Both the position numbers and the translations under genes were made by a program. 64,000 bases of DNA from Toxonevra muliebris (taxonomy: Eukaryota > Arthropoda > Insecta > Diptera > Pallopteridae). The stretch lies in the NCBI GenBank assembly GCA_963691655.1, contig OY829329.1:9438708-9502707 (forward strand), given 5' to 3'. The notes below the pieces were generated by a model. It ran no database searches. It was not told where the DNA came from and worked only from the letters and a program-made list of their open reading frames with translations. Below are positions 28,906-41,190 of the stretch, piece by piece (within the stretch, counting starts at the first letter, position 1; each line of letters starts with the position of its first letter).

Positions 28906-29125
28906 CTTTAAATTATTTTTATATAAAAAGTTTCTTTCTGATTTTTATATAGATTGAAAAGAGAAAGCGTGAAATTTCAAGTCGCTACCTTAATATTATA
29001 ATATATTTAAATCACTAATGATATTGAAAAGTTCCTGACCAGGCCCACATAACAAATATTAAGTTAATATTCTTTACCTTTAAGATCCAGCGAAATTTTA
29101 TAGTTTCCACGCAATCATTGGCTTT

Positions 29126-29775
29126 TTGTCAGTTATCTTCAAATCTTTCTTTCGCTTTTGCATTTGCTTTCACTTTATCATTCGCATTCACTGTACTTTT
29201 CTCATTAGCTTTTTCATTCACTTTCACATTCGATTTCGCATTTGCTTTGCCATTCACTTTTGCTCTTACTTTTTAGCTTTTTCATTTATTTTTCTTATTT
29301 GCTATAATTTTCTCATTAGCATTCACGTTCTCTTTGATTTTCATTTTTGTTTTCGCATTCTAATTTGCTTCGTTTTTACTTTTCTGTTCACTTCTGTTTT
29401 ATCAATTGCATTCACTTTCTTATTCACTTTCGTTTTCGATTTCTCATTTGCATTCATTTTCGTTTCCGCTTTCTTATTTACTTTCGTTTTCTTTTTCATA
29501 ATCAAATTTGGATTCGTTTTTTTTTCTCATTCGCTTATGCATTCACATTCACATTCACTTTTTCATTAGTTTTCACATTGCTTTGCTTTTGCTTTCACTT
29601 TCACATTCACATTCGCTTTTGCTTTCACTTTCACATTCGCTTTTGCTTTCACTTTCACATTCGCTTTTGCTTTCACATTCGCTTTTGATTTCACATTCGC
29701 TTTCTTTTGACATTTGCTTTCTCATTCTCTTTCATTCTCACTTTCTCAATTACTTTTGTTTCGCATTTCAAAATC
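29126..29775. repeat. Degenerate TTTCACATTCGCTTTTG minisatellite
   Basis: Pyrimidine-rich tandem units of about 6, 12 and 18 bp based on CTTTCA/CATTCG/CTTTTG. The clearest part (29560-29700) repeats GCTTTCACTTTCACATTCGC. Open frames here give Phe/His/Ser-rich low-complexity translations and are not genes. Confidence 0.8.
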
Positions 29776-32021
29776 AGTTTTGCGACTAGTCCCTTTTAAT
29801 TATAAGAAAACTAAAATGAGTCCCTTCCGCACTCATCACATAATGTGATAACATTTGTTACGCATTGTTGCTTATTTTCATTATAAAAGTTTTCGTTTTT
29901 ATGTTTCAGAAAGTCCAGCCAAGGGTTTTGTAAATATTGATATTATTTTATAATTTCAATTAAGAAAGAATAAGCTATAAACTAAAATAAACTTTGCAAT
30001 TAAAAAATATATCAAAAAAAAATTGTGTTTTTTTTATATGTTCCACTATTCTATGTAAGTATATTTTAAAATCGTTTTTGATATGGAAATTATGTGTTGC
30101 ATACTTTGGGGCTTATAGCAAAATATATAATAAAATACACGCTCGCATATACTATAAAACCAAACGACACCGACGTGACATTTGATTTGAATTTCTATCA
30201 AATCACTCAACCAAAAATTTTCCTTCAGCACCGTGTCAAGATGTCATCAAAGTGCAAAGAACTTTCAGTCTGACCGTCGTTCTACATAAATATATGCATA
30301 TATAAATCTATTCTATACATGGTTTAAGGTTAGACCCTGTTTTTCCTATTAATTAACACATGCTCACCGAAATGTAATTTAATTGTTGTGTTGATGTTTC
30401 TCATGGGATGTTGTGATGTTCATAGAGCTATAGCGCCACGACAGCACAACAACACACACACACACACACACCCACATACAGAAACCGATATTATACCAGT
30501 AGGGGTGGTGGTGTAATCAAAAAACTACACAGTTATGTGCATAACTGTACATATATGCCTAACATATACACGCATATTTGTGTCAAAATTAAACGACGAA
30601 ACAAAAAAAGTTACAAAAAACAAAAAAAAATAAAAAAAAATATATGTAAATTAGGTTATGTTGATGTTATAGTTGTCTCGTAGTAGTTGCTATTGTTCTC
30701 GTTCTTATAGTTGACGTGTGAGTGTATGTGTGCACGTGTGTGTGTGTGTACAACAAAACTCAAACTAGAAAAGTGAAAAAGTTAAATTGTTAGGCGTTTG
30801 CTTGCTTGTTTGTTTGTTTGCTGGCATTAAAACTCATACATACACTCACAAAAACATACAAATACTTTAGCTTGAATGTGTGAGTTTCATACTTATTGTT
30901 GCTGTTTTAATTGTCTTTGAGTTCTGCCTGCTTCTTCCCCTCCCCCCTTTTCATTTGTATTTTTTTTCTTATATTTTTTAATGCGACTTTTTAAACAAAT
31001 GCTTAAACTTAAATGGTTTTTTAACATTAAACAAAAGTTTCATACATTTGTAAGGTTGTTGTTGTTGCTGTTTTTTTGTATGTATGTTTATCACTGATTG
31101 TTTCTTTTTTTTATTATTTTTTGTTTCACAATTTTTTGTTTAAGATTTTATTATAACATTTTAGGCGTATACACTCACTCATACATATAAAAACATGCAT
31201 TTATTTGTATGTATTTATAAACGTATTTTCATACAAATTATTCACAACATTTTTCTGAATAAAGTTTTTGTTTTTTTTTATATAACTAGCTAAAGCTTTG
31301 TTTCTATACTGAAAGTTTTCACTTATACTTGAATGTATGTGTTTGCAGGTTTCTTATTTTTGTTGTATACAAAGACGACTAGCAAACTAACAAACAAACA
31401 AACAAATAAAACAATATAATGAAATCAACTTTTTTGTGTTTTGTGTTAATTTTGTGCTGAAACTTCATTTTATGTTAATTACAATGCGACACAATAAAGT
31501 TTTCTTTGATGTTATCTGTGCATAAAGTTCATTAAGGATTAGTTTTTGAGGTTCATTAAAAATCTATTAATATATTAGATAATTAGAAATTGTTAATGTC
31601 TGTCTTAACTTCTTTAGCGAGGGTGAATCGAAAATTTCGCAACGGAAATCGCGTTGTTGTTGCACTCATACGAAACTAATAAGAAATGAAGTTCTGCTGT
31701 TGTTAGTGTTTAGCGAACGAGGTCATATGGGGATCGGTTACATACAATTATGTAGAGAGGCGACTTCTCGCAGTTTTATCTCATGAGAGAGCTTCATTCT
31801 ATATAACTGCTTTCCTCTCATATGTTATATAGGTGTACGACGTCATGTTTGTGGCTATAAGTGTAGAGAGTATCAACAGAAGAAAAGCAACAAGAAAATA
31901 GAGAGAAGGAAACTGCAAAAACTTCAACAGAATTTGTTATAAATGTTTTCTAATAATTTTCACATAAACAACAAAGTTTCACTTCTACTGTGAGTGCCTG
32001 CAGACACATAATTTTTGGTAC
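29776..32021. other. Non-coding DNA with microsatellites
   Basis: CA repeat near 30452-30470, TG near 30720-30750, (TGTT) near 30805-30822 and (AAAC) near 31388-31408. No exon or RNA gene is recognised. Confidence 0.5.
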
Positions 32022-32945
32022 AATTGTTCTTTTTTCGTGTAATTTTACTTTTTTCGTGCAATTGTACTTTTTTGGTTTAATTGTACTTTTTTGGTTTAAT
32101 TGCCTTTGTTTGGGTAAATTGTACTGTTTTGGTACAATTGCACTTTTTGGTACAATTGCACTTTTTGGTACAATTGTACTTTTTTGGTACAATTGCATTT
32201 AATTGGTGCAATTGTACTTTTTTGATACAATTGTATTGAATTGGCACAATTTTACTTTTGATACAATTGTACTTTTTTGATACAATTGTACTTTTTGGTA
32301 CAATTGTACGTTTTTAGCAAAATTGCACTTTTTTGGTATAATTGTACTTTTTAGTGAAATTGTACTTTTTGGTACAATTGCACTGTTTGGTACAATTGTA
32401 CTTTTTTGGTACAATTGTACTTTTTTGGTACAATTGAACTGTTTCAGTCAAATTGTATTTGGTACAATTGTACTTGATTGGTAATATTGCACTGTTTTGG
32501 TATGATTGTACTTTTTTGATACAATTGTACTTCTTTGGTACAATTGAACTGTTTCAGTCAAATTGTATTTGGTACAATTGTACTTGATTGGTAATATTGC
32601 ACTGTTTTGGTATGATTGTACTTTTTTGATACAATTTTACTTTTTTGTTACAACTGTACTGTTTGGTACAATTGTACAGTTTGGTACAATTACACTTTTT
32701 GGTACAATTTTTAGTTAAATTGTATTGGTACAATTGTACTTTTTTGATACCATTTTACTTTTTTGATACAATTGTACTTTTTTGGTACAACTGTACTTTT
32801 TTGGTACAACTGTACTTTTTTGATACAACTGTACTTTTTTGGTGAAATTGTACTTTTTTGGTGTAATTGCAAGTTTTAGTACAATTGCACTTTTCTGACA
32901 CAATTGTACTTTTTTGGTACAGTTGTACTTTTTTGGTACAATCTG
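32022..32945. repeat. GGTACAATTGTACTTTTTT minisatellite, locus 1
   Basis: About 48 tandem copies of a 17-20 bp unit. Each unit carries GGTACAATTGTAC, which contains the palindrome GTACAATTGTAC. A block is duplicated (TTTCAGTCAAATTGTATTTG at about 32442 and 32551). A second locus lies at 35553-36245. Lys/Gln-rich and Leu/Phe-rich frames are repeat artefacts. Confidence 0.85.
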
Positions 32946-34801
32946 AAAACAAAAAGTACTTTAGACACCTCCCATATAACTTAAATTTGAATTGCGAAAT
33001 ATCTTCAGAACCATGTAAGCGCTATAGCTAAGATTAAAACCATAGGTTCGGTTCGAGATCTTTTGATTTTTTTTTTCAACTCGGTAGATGGCGTTGGGGT
33101 CAAGTTAATAACAAAATTTTTATTTTCAGTGCGATTTGATTGCAATTCAAAATGTATGTATGTTTTATCATGAGGAAATTTTTTATGTATGAATGGAGCC
33201 GATAGGTGGCGCTGGGGTGGAGTTATTTTGTATATAAAAATTCCAAATTAATACAAAACGGAGCTTTGTTTTAATAAAAACATTCAAGTAAATCAATCAA
33301 GCAGCAGCATATTCAACACTAATTTAAATCTAAAATAAATAAAAATTCGCAAAAAACTTTGTACTACCTTCACTCGTAAAATAAACAAAGAAAAATGAAG
33401 GAAGCCTTTAAAACAACAATTTACGTTAAGAGCTAAGCCTTTTAATTTTAACAATCAAAAGCACTTTCCTTTTACATTTCAAATAAACACACACACACAC
33501 ATACACAATTTTCATTTATAACTAAATTACTCTATCTGCATATAGAACTTGGTTCTTTTCCCCTACTCCTCTCCCCTCTTTCTTCCCTCCCTGCCTCATC
33601 AATTGCTATGTTTTTCAAATAGAACTAGAAATTGTTCGCCACCATTTCTCATTCATCCTTTTTAGTTAATCCCTCGATGCCACATTAATGGTCTATTTCA
33701 ATTTCAACAAAAAAAGAAGAAAAAAAAACAAAAATTGTCTCCATTATTTCGCCAATCACCACAGGCTATTGTGTCATTCAATGGTTCGCTGATGACCCCA
33801 TTACGAGCGAGTATTTTGTTTTTACGCGATTCTGATGGTGTGTGGTGATTTAGATTTCGATTTGAATTTAGCACTTCTTGCTCTTGCTCATTTTTAGGCA
33901 GGCAGCCAGGCAAGCAGGCAAGCATTGAGAACAAAAACAAATAATGGTATATACACCATAAACTTTTGAATTGAGCATTGAGTTGAGCGCTGAGTTGAGG
34001 TTGAGGATGAGTTTGAGGCTAAAAGGCTGAGAGGCTGAGAGGCTGACCTTATGTGTGTGACCCACAAAATTCAAAGAATGTCAATATAAGTTGAAAATCA
34101 ATTTGCGAATTCGAACACATTTCACACACACAAAAAAGACAATAACTAAAACTAAAACAAAAACTGTGAAAACAAGAGAAGAGAACATGGCAATCAAAGT
34201 TTCTAATAATGGGGGGCGGGGGGGTAGAGGAAACACGGTATGTATATTAATAGAACGAGCATGCAGCAGCAGAAAAAGAAGAAGATAGTAACGGAAACAT
34301 TTGTGTTAGATAAGTGCCAATACAGAAAGGGACGGACATATTCACATTTTCATTTTCATTGGGAAAAATCACATTGAATTGAAATGAAATTTCTTTTTCA
34401 GTTAATGAAAATTGTCATATTGAAAAGCAAAAACTGGAAAAAAAAGAAAACATTAAAAAGAAAACTAAGCAAAAAAATAGAAGAAATAAAACGTATTCAA
34501 ACAGCACATTGAAGCAGGTGAAGGTAGAGAGAGCAAGAGAGAGAGGGAGTGAAGTTAATGCAAATCAAAAAAGCTTTTATGTGTCATTTAAATTTCCGGT
34601 TTTTAACGTTTACAATTTCCATGGGAATGTGATTTGGAATGGGAACATATTGCAGCAATTGCTCTATCATTTCAGCTATCACTGTACTTTACTGTTTCTT
34701 GTATCAAGGAGCAATTAATTGAAAATTTGGAACAATTTGTAAAATAGTGATAGTGACATTAATGGTAGGTTAATTACAAAATTTTTATGTGCCGTTTAAG
34801 T
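32946..34801. other. Non-coding DNA
   Basis: Two related short stretches (TCGGTAGATGGCGTTGGGGT near 33081 and CCGATAGGTGGCGCTGGGGT near 33199) flank a 100-bp segment, perhaps ends of a decayed element. A GGGGGGCGGGGGGG tract lies at 34211-34224. Short frames near 33704-34074 on the minus strand have no family resemblance. Confidence 0.5.
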
Positions 34802-36610
34802 CAGTGGCGGATCCGGAGGTGTGGGAAAGTAACAAGGGCTATGTCCCCTCCCGAAAATCTTAACGCTTAAAGCTTTTTAAAGAATTTCTACCGCGCAACT
34901 GATTCCCATATATACTTCAACTGGAATAAATTTCAAATTTTATGACCAATTTATAGATGGCTTATTTTTAAAAATCTTTTTATCTGGCTTTGGCTTAAAT
35001 TTAATCCGAATTTGTGTCTGATCTTTCATCAAATTTGTGGTTTCATTTTCAGCCTGAGATTTCTCTGAATATCCGTATGAATTTTTGATTTAGTTTTTAG
35101 TCAGAATTTAATCTGAATTTTGGTCTAAATTTTGGTTTGATCTTTTCTCAGATTTTTGGTTTTTTATTTGGTCTAATTTTTAACCTTAATTTGGTCTGAA
35201 TTTTACTCTGAATTTAGGTTTGATCTTTTCTCAGATTTTTGGCTTTTTATTTGGTCTAATTTTTAACCTTAATTTGGTCTGAATTTTAGTCTGAATTTTT
35301 GCTCTAAATTTTGGATCAGAGTTTTGGTTCAATTCGACCTAAAATTTTTCTGAATATCGGTATGAATTTCGGTCCAATTTTTAATCTTAATTTAGTCTGA
35401 ATTTTGGTCTGAATTTTGGGTCTGAGTTCTAGTCTGAAATTAATCTGAATTTTTGTTTGATCTTTCATAAAATTTTTTATTTAATTTTCGACCTAAAATT
35501 TTTCTGAATATTGGTATGAATTTTGGTCTAATTTTTAACATTAATTTTTTTTTTTTGGTACAATCGCACTGTTTGATACAATTCCACTTTTTGATAAAAT
35601 TGTACTTTTTTGATACAATTGTACTTTTTTGATACAATTGTACTTTTTTGATACAATTGTTCTCCTTTAGTGCAGTTGCACTTTTTGCTACAATTGTTCT
35701 TTTTTGGTACAACTTCACTTTTTTGTACAATTGTACGTTTTTGATACAATTGTACTTTTTTAATACAGTTGTACTTTTTTGATACAACTGCAATTTTTTA
35801 ATACAATTGTACTTAATTCGTAAAATTGTACTGTTTTGGTACAGTTGCACTTTTTGGTACAATTGTACTTTTTTGATAAAATTGTATTGTTTGGAACAAT
35901 TGTACTTTTTTGATACAATTGTTCTTTTTTAATACAGTTGTACTTTTTTGATACAACTGTACTTTTTTAATACAATTGTACTTAATTCGTAAAATTGTAC
36001 TGTTTTGGTACAATTGCACTTTTCGGAACAATTGTACTTTTTTGGTACAATTGCATTGTTTGGAACAATTGTATTTTTTTGATACAATTGCATTTTTTTG
36101 CTACAATTTTACTTTTTTAGTAAAATTTTACTTTTTGGTACAATCGCATTGCTTGTTACAATTGTACATTTTTGATACAGTTGTACTTTCTTGATATAAT
36201 TGTACTTCTTTGAATTTTTGTTGGTGTAATTGTACTTTTTTGGTACATTTTTTTAATATTGGTGTAAGTTTTGGTTTAATTTTTTAACTGAATTTGGTCT
36301 GAATTTTGGGTCTGAATTTTAGTCTAAGTTTAATCTGAATTTTGGTTTGATAAAATTTTTATTTTAGTTTTCTACCGGGGATTCTTCTGAATATTGGTCC
36401 AAGATTTGGTCTCTCTATTTTGGCCTGAATTTAATCGGAATTTTGGTCTAAATTTTTCTTTAGTTATGAGCTAAGTTTTTCGCGAATATATTGGTCAAAG
36501 ATTTGGTATAATTTTTTATCTAAATTTGAACTCAATTTGGGTCTGAATTTTGGCCTGAATTCAATCTGAATTTTGATCTGATTTTTAGTTTGACTTTTGA
36601 GCTGAGATCT
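34802..36610. mobile_element. Truncated hAT-like element with minisatellite body
   Basis: It starts CAGTGGCGGATCCGGAGG, the same end type as 8140 and 41191. The body is GGTCTGAATTTT-type repeats (34960-35550 and 36250-36600). No matching right terminus was found, so it seems truncated about 50 bp upstream of the LRR exon at 36656. A GTACAATTG minisatellite sits inside it (next entry). Confidence 0.5.
35553..36245. repeat. GTACAATTGTACTTTTTT minisatellite, locus 2, nested
   Basis: The same unit type as 32022-32945, here inside the GGTCTGAATTTT background. An internal duplication is visible: a block with ACTTAATTCGTAAAATTGTA occurs at about 35811 and 35980. Confidence 0.85.
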
Positions 36611-36655
36611 GGATCTTAAACAGTAATCAAATTTTTTCCTTTTTTCTTTTTACAG

Positions 36656-36800
36656 AATTTATTCATAGTTCCGTGCGTTATATTGAAATGTCACGCACAC
36701 ATTTACAAAGTGTCGACGATGAAACATTTCAAGGACTCAGGTTAAAAACACTCAAACTTATCGACAACGAATTGCAAGATATATCAGAAAGAAGTTTTAG
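36656..36800 (+). CDS. Chaoptin-like LRR protein, internal exon (first one seen)
   Basis: This 145-bp exon is preceded by a strong polypyrimidine tract ending TTTTTACAG and followed by GTAAGA. It begins with two bases that complete a split codon and ends with two bases (AG) of another. Translation reads FIHSSVRYIEMSRTHLQSVD, then DETFQGLRLKTLKLIDNELQ, then DISERSF. The L-x-x-L-x-L-x-x-N-x-L spacing of extracellular LRRs is clear. The final AG joins the T at 60782 to make Ser, so the protein continues SERSF-S-TMTHSL with correct repeat spacing. The exon that must supply the signal peptide was not recognised upstream. Family: chaoptin-type LRR proteins, usually secreted or membrane-anchored adhesion molecules; the function here is inferred only from the fold. 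Confidence 0.85.
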
Positions 36801-38051
36801 GTAAGAATAATTTTGTAAACTATACATGCATACACCTATACACATTCACAGACACACATTCACACATATGAGAGTAAGTAATACACATAAATGTGAGTAC
36901 ATAGTAATGAAATGAAATGAAGTATGCTTCCATATCCGGTGAACTGTTTTCAGCTTTCTCATATGAAAGCTGTAACATGCTGCTGAACAGATTACGGAGA
37001 AGAAGACGAAGAAGAAGAAGAAGAGTTGAACAAGAGTATATGGATAAAAAATCACTTTGACCCAAAAGAAAGAAAGAAACAAACAAGCGGCGGCGAACAT
37101 GAATAAAGTGTGCCATGGGAGCTTGTAAATATTAATGGGATTTTAACGAAAAGGATAACTACATACACTGTGCTACATATTCCGCTGACCAGAGGATATA
37201 GTACAAGCATATAATACTCATATATATTAAAAAAGAGAAAACGAAAAAAAGAATTTCCATTAACTTCAGTGTGCTGCGCTCTTCAACTAGTATGTGTAGT
37301 AAAAAAAAGTGAAAAAATTTCCGAAAAGAATAAAGGAGGAGATGTATGTGCAGTTATTTATTCAGCTATGAAATCAATAAAGTGAAAAAAAACACACACA
37401 CACACACTCACACACATTTCATAGAATATGTTACCAAAGACGATGGTAAAATAATAGCAAATCATCTTCAGATCCAAACACACACATACACACTGTATTC
37501 TCATACACGCTTGCACACGTTTGCTTGTGATTAGAAAAGAAAAAAAAAAAAACTAATAAAGCAGTTGCAACTAACGAAAGGATAAAGAGAAAAATAATTT
37601 ATATTAAAATATGATTTATTGCCAAGGATTTGCTAATGTTGCAGCAAGGTATAAAAATATATATTTATATATGTTTCTCTGTATAAATATAAAAATCTAG
37701 CTTCTTTTATGCATGTATGTATTATGTAGTATAAATGGAATCTAGCTAGAGAAGAAGAAAATGCTACATATTTGTAGCAGGATATAAAATAATATTTTTA
37801 ATATTTTTTGCTTTATAAAACTTGATGAAAAAATAAAAGAAAATGAAAATTTTACTTGCTTTTGGAAAGCTAATAGAAAGTGAAACCGTGTAATTGAAAA
37901 CATAATTTTGTTTTCTGTTTTTTCTTTTTGGTTTGAAAAATCTATATATTAATAGGTTAACCCAGGTAAAAATAGGTAAGTAGTCGCGTATGTACAACAG
38001 CAACAATAACAGTAGAGTAGAGTAATTTCTTTCATTTTAACAATCAAATAG
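36801..38051 (+). other. Start of the 24-kb intron
   Basis: The intron runs from GTAAGA at 36801 to CAG at 60781. This first part is AT-rich with a GAAGAAGA tract near 36993-37025, a CA run near 37390-37418 and TATATA tracts near 37650. No nested gene is recognised. Confidence 0.6.
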
Positions 38052-38065
38052 TACAGAATCGTTTA

Positions 38066-38949
38066 GGTTGGTTGGTTGGTTAAGGCGGCTGATCTACAGA
38101 AGATCCACTGTGAATCATAATAAGCGCTGTAGCGCCGTTTTGGAACCGCTTCCTCACCGCACTGGAATTAATGATGTATTCTTACTAAACCCACCCGTAG
38201 AGTTTAGGTATCCTAGCAGATTATTTGGACTGACTGCCGAGCAATCAGACAAGCTTCCCCAGGAACCTATATCTTGTCCTCGCCAAGGCTGGGCATTCAC
38301 AAAGAAAATGGGAGATTGTTTCTTTTTCATCTAAGTTTCCGCAACTTCTGCAATGGGTGTTAAAAGGTTTTTTTGCATGGGTACCTATACACAAGTGGCC
38401 GGTGTAGACTGCTATTAACCTAGCAGTGCCGGTACGATCCCTGGTTAAAAGCTCCCGAAACCGACCCTCATTATATGAGGGCCATATCGCCATGCCGTGA
38501 GGTAGTGCAGGTTGTTAGTGACTTCCACCTCTGATTAGCCAGTTGAAGATAGTGCAGGTACATGCCTCTCTTGACGACTCCCAAATGGGACTAGAACCGG
38601 TACCTCCAAAGATTCGTCAAGAGAGGCTCCTGAGCGCGTCAATTCATCAGCTTTCTCATTCCCTTCAATGTTCCTATGGCCGGGAACCCAGATGAGAGTG
38701 ATGTCAGCATAATGATTTTGGTCGCTCAGTACCTCTCTCCACTCCTTAACTAGCTTTGATTTTATGATGATGGATTGAAGTGATTTTATTGCTGCCTGGC
38801 TGTCGATAAAAATATCGACCCTACACCTGTCTGTGATGTGACACTTTATTAGTCGACAAGCCTCTCTAATAGCCAAAACTTGAGCCTGAAAAACCGAAGC
38901 ATCATTAGGTAAACGTAAACATTGGTTTATTTCCACCAGTGTTTATGTT
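38066..38949 (-). pseudogene. 5'-truncated non-LTR retrotransposon: RNase H and C-terminal zinc region
   Basis: On the minus strand 38936-38535 encodes an RNase H domain: an ALA/E-type segment (QAQVLAIREACRLI), then DIFIDSQAAIKSL with the catalytic Asp, then LIWVPGHRNIEGNEKADELT with the final Asp. It is followed, after a stop and frame change near 38470-38535, by 38493-38245. That part holds RDRTGTARL-like sequence and a CCHC-type cluster (HCRSCG...HFLCECP). This order is the C-terminal end of ORF2 in jockey/I-type elements. The 3' end on the plus strand shows GGTTGGTTGGTTGGTTAA. Flanks at 38052-38065 and 38950-38963 are both TACAGAATCGTTTA. Frame disruption and missing reverse transcriptase make it inactive. 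Confidence 0.85.
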
Positions 38950-38963
38950 TACAGAATCGTTTA

Positions 38964-40215
38964 ACAGTTCAGTATTTTTTCCCCCATTTGAACACTTTCA
39001 AACAGTACAGAATCGTTCAACAGAGTATTCAATTCTCCCATTTTTAACATTCACATTCAAACAGTATAGAATCGTTGACAGTCGAATACGCTGAAAGAGC
39101 AGAATGTTGTGAGACAATGTGCGCTTTCACTCAAGCGTCCATACGAACAAAGTTTTACGTGAAATGATTAATTTACTAGTAAGCGACTCTGTACTGTTAA
39201 ACGGCTCTGAATGTTAAATGAAAAAATTACTTTACTGTTAAATGATTCTATACTTTTAACCAATTCTGAATGTTAAATGATAAAATTACTCTACTGGTAA
39301 ACGATTCTGTACTGTTAAACGATTCTGCTCTGTTAAACGAGTCTAAATTTTCAAAGCAAAAATTACTCTACTGTTAAACTGTTCTGTACTGTAAAACGAT
39401 TCTGTACTGTTAAATGATTCCGTACTGTTAAACGATTCTGAATATTAAATGAAAAAATTACTCTACCTTATACAATTCTGTACTGTTAAATGATTCTATA
39501 CTTTTTAACGATTCAGCTCTGCTGAACGAGTCTGAATGTCAAACGATTCTGTACTGTTAAACAATTTTCAAAGTTAAATGGAAAAAATACTCTACTATTA
39601 TACAATTCTCTACTATTAAGCGATCCTGTACTGTTAAATGATTCTGCTCTGTTAAACGAGTCTGAATTTTCAAAGCAAAAATCACTCTACTGTTAAACTA
39701 TTCTGTACTGTTAAACGTTTCTGTACTGTTAAACGATTCTGTACTATTAAACGATTCTGAATATTAAATGAAAATAACTCGACTGTTATACAATTCTGTA
39801 CTGTTAAATGATTCTACACTGTTTAACAATTCAACTCTGTTAAACGAGTCTGAATTTTAAAAGCAAAAATTACTATACAGTTAAACGATTCTGTAGTGTT
39901 AAACATTTCTGTACTGTTAAACGATTCTGTACTATTAAACGATTCTGAATATTAAATGAAAAAATAACTCGACTGTTATACAATTCTGTACTGTTAAATG
40001 ATTCTGTACTGTTAAACGATTCTGTTCTGCTAAACGAGTCTGAATTTTAAAAGCAAGAATTACTCTACAGTTAAACAATTCGGTACTGTTAAATAATTCT
40101 GTACTGTTAAACGATTCTGCTCTGCTAAACGAGTCTGAATTTTAAAAGCAAAAATTACTCTACAGTTAAACAATTCGGTACTGTTAAATAATTCTGTACT
40201 GTTAAATGGTTCTAT
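38964..40215. repeat. GTACTGTTAAACGATTCT minisatellite, locus 1
   Basis: More than 40 degenerate copies of an 18-20 bp unit (CTGTACTGTTAAACGATT). About 39060-39165 is a different sequence, shared with 1290-1318 and 1810-1850. Larger blocks of about 180-190 bp recur (starting TGCTCTGTTAAACGAGTCTG near 39327, 39648, 39833, 40028 and 40116), so there is a second-order repeat. Confidence 0.85.
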
Positions 40216-40554
40216 ATAGTACATATTGCAAGCCATTCTAATGTGTAAATATAATATACCTAAGTAAGTATTAATGTAATGGCTTGCTTTTACTTTTTTC
40301 CATACCATGGTCATGCTCATACTCAAGTGCTAATAAAATGAGGCTTCATATTATAGCAGAAATACAAACGCCTTTTATTTAAACTGATATCGTACAATTT
40401 AAAATCGTTTGAAATTTCTCCTAAATTGCAAACACTTCCCGTCTACTCGAGATGATAAACTTTTATGAGCGTATTTCTGTCCGTGTCATTATTATTGTTG
40501 CTGTTATGATGATTATCATGCAGCTGATGATAACCCAATAACGCTAGCCAAGCG

Positions 40555-40586
<32 letters not shown>

Positions 40587-41020
40587 TACACACATATATA
40601 CACAACTCAACCACAAGCAATCCTCTAAACAAAGTCAAAACACAATTGACAAATACAAATAAAGAATTTTTGCGCTGCATTGCATCGTCTAATTGAAAGC
40701 AACAAACAAAATCATCATAATCGCCAACATCATCGTCATCATCATCAGCATCTGCAACGGATGTTTTCTATGTATGTATATGAGAATGAGAATGAGAAAA
40801 ATCGGAAACGGAAATGTTGCTTTAGATTTGATAGTTCGTTATTGCTGCTGTTGTTGTTGTTGTTGTTGTTGTTTTGAAGTAGCATTGCCTTTACCATTGC
40901 AACTGCTGATGATGAGTATCACTATTCTGATGATGATGATATTGTTGAGAAAGATACAACAACAATATTCTCTATTGCTGTTATGGTTATGCCATGTGCA
41001 TACACTCATAAACACATCTC

Positions 41021-41056
<36 letters not shown>

Positions 41057-41182
41057 CTGATGTTGCAATTTGCGAATAACTGATCCGGGAACAATTCAAT
41101 CACAAAATGTTTGTTTTTCACTTCAATGAACAAAATGTACGTAACGCATACAATCATGCACACACACACTAACACTTATGTA
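40216..41182 (+). other. Intronic non-coding DNA
   Basis: CA tract at about 40555-40590, CAT/ATC repeats near 40710-40755, a TTG run at about 40849-40872 and a TG run at about 41023-41048. Frames here are low complexity. Nothing coding is supported. Confidence 0.55.
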
Positions 41183-41190
41183 TATACAAG

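Noticed and set aside
29126..29789. Phe/His-rich, membrane-like frames
   Set aside because: Low-complexity translation of a CTTTCA/CATTCG repeat; no start or splice context.
33704..34074. Minus-strand frames with a Cys/Leu-rich segment
   Set aside because: No recognised family, low complexity at one end, and no splice sites.
32645..36194. Lys/Gln-rich minus-strand and Leu/Phe-rich plus-strand frames
   Set aside because: Produced by the GTACAATTG minisatellite.
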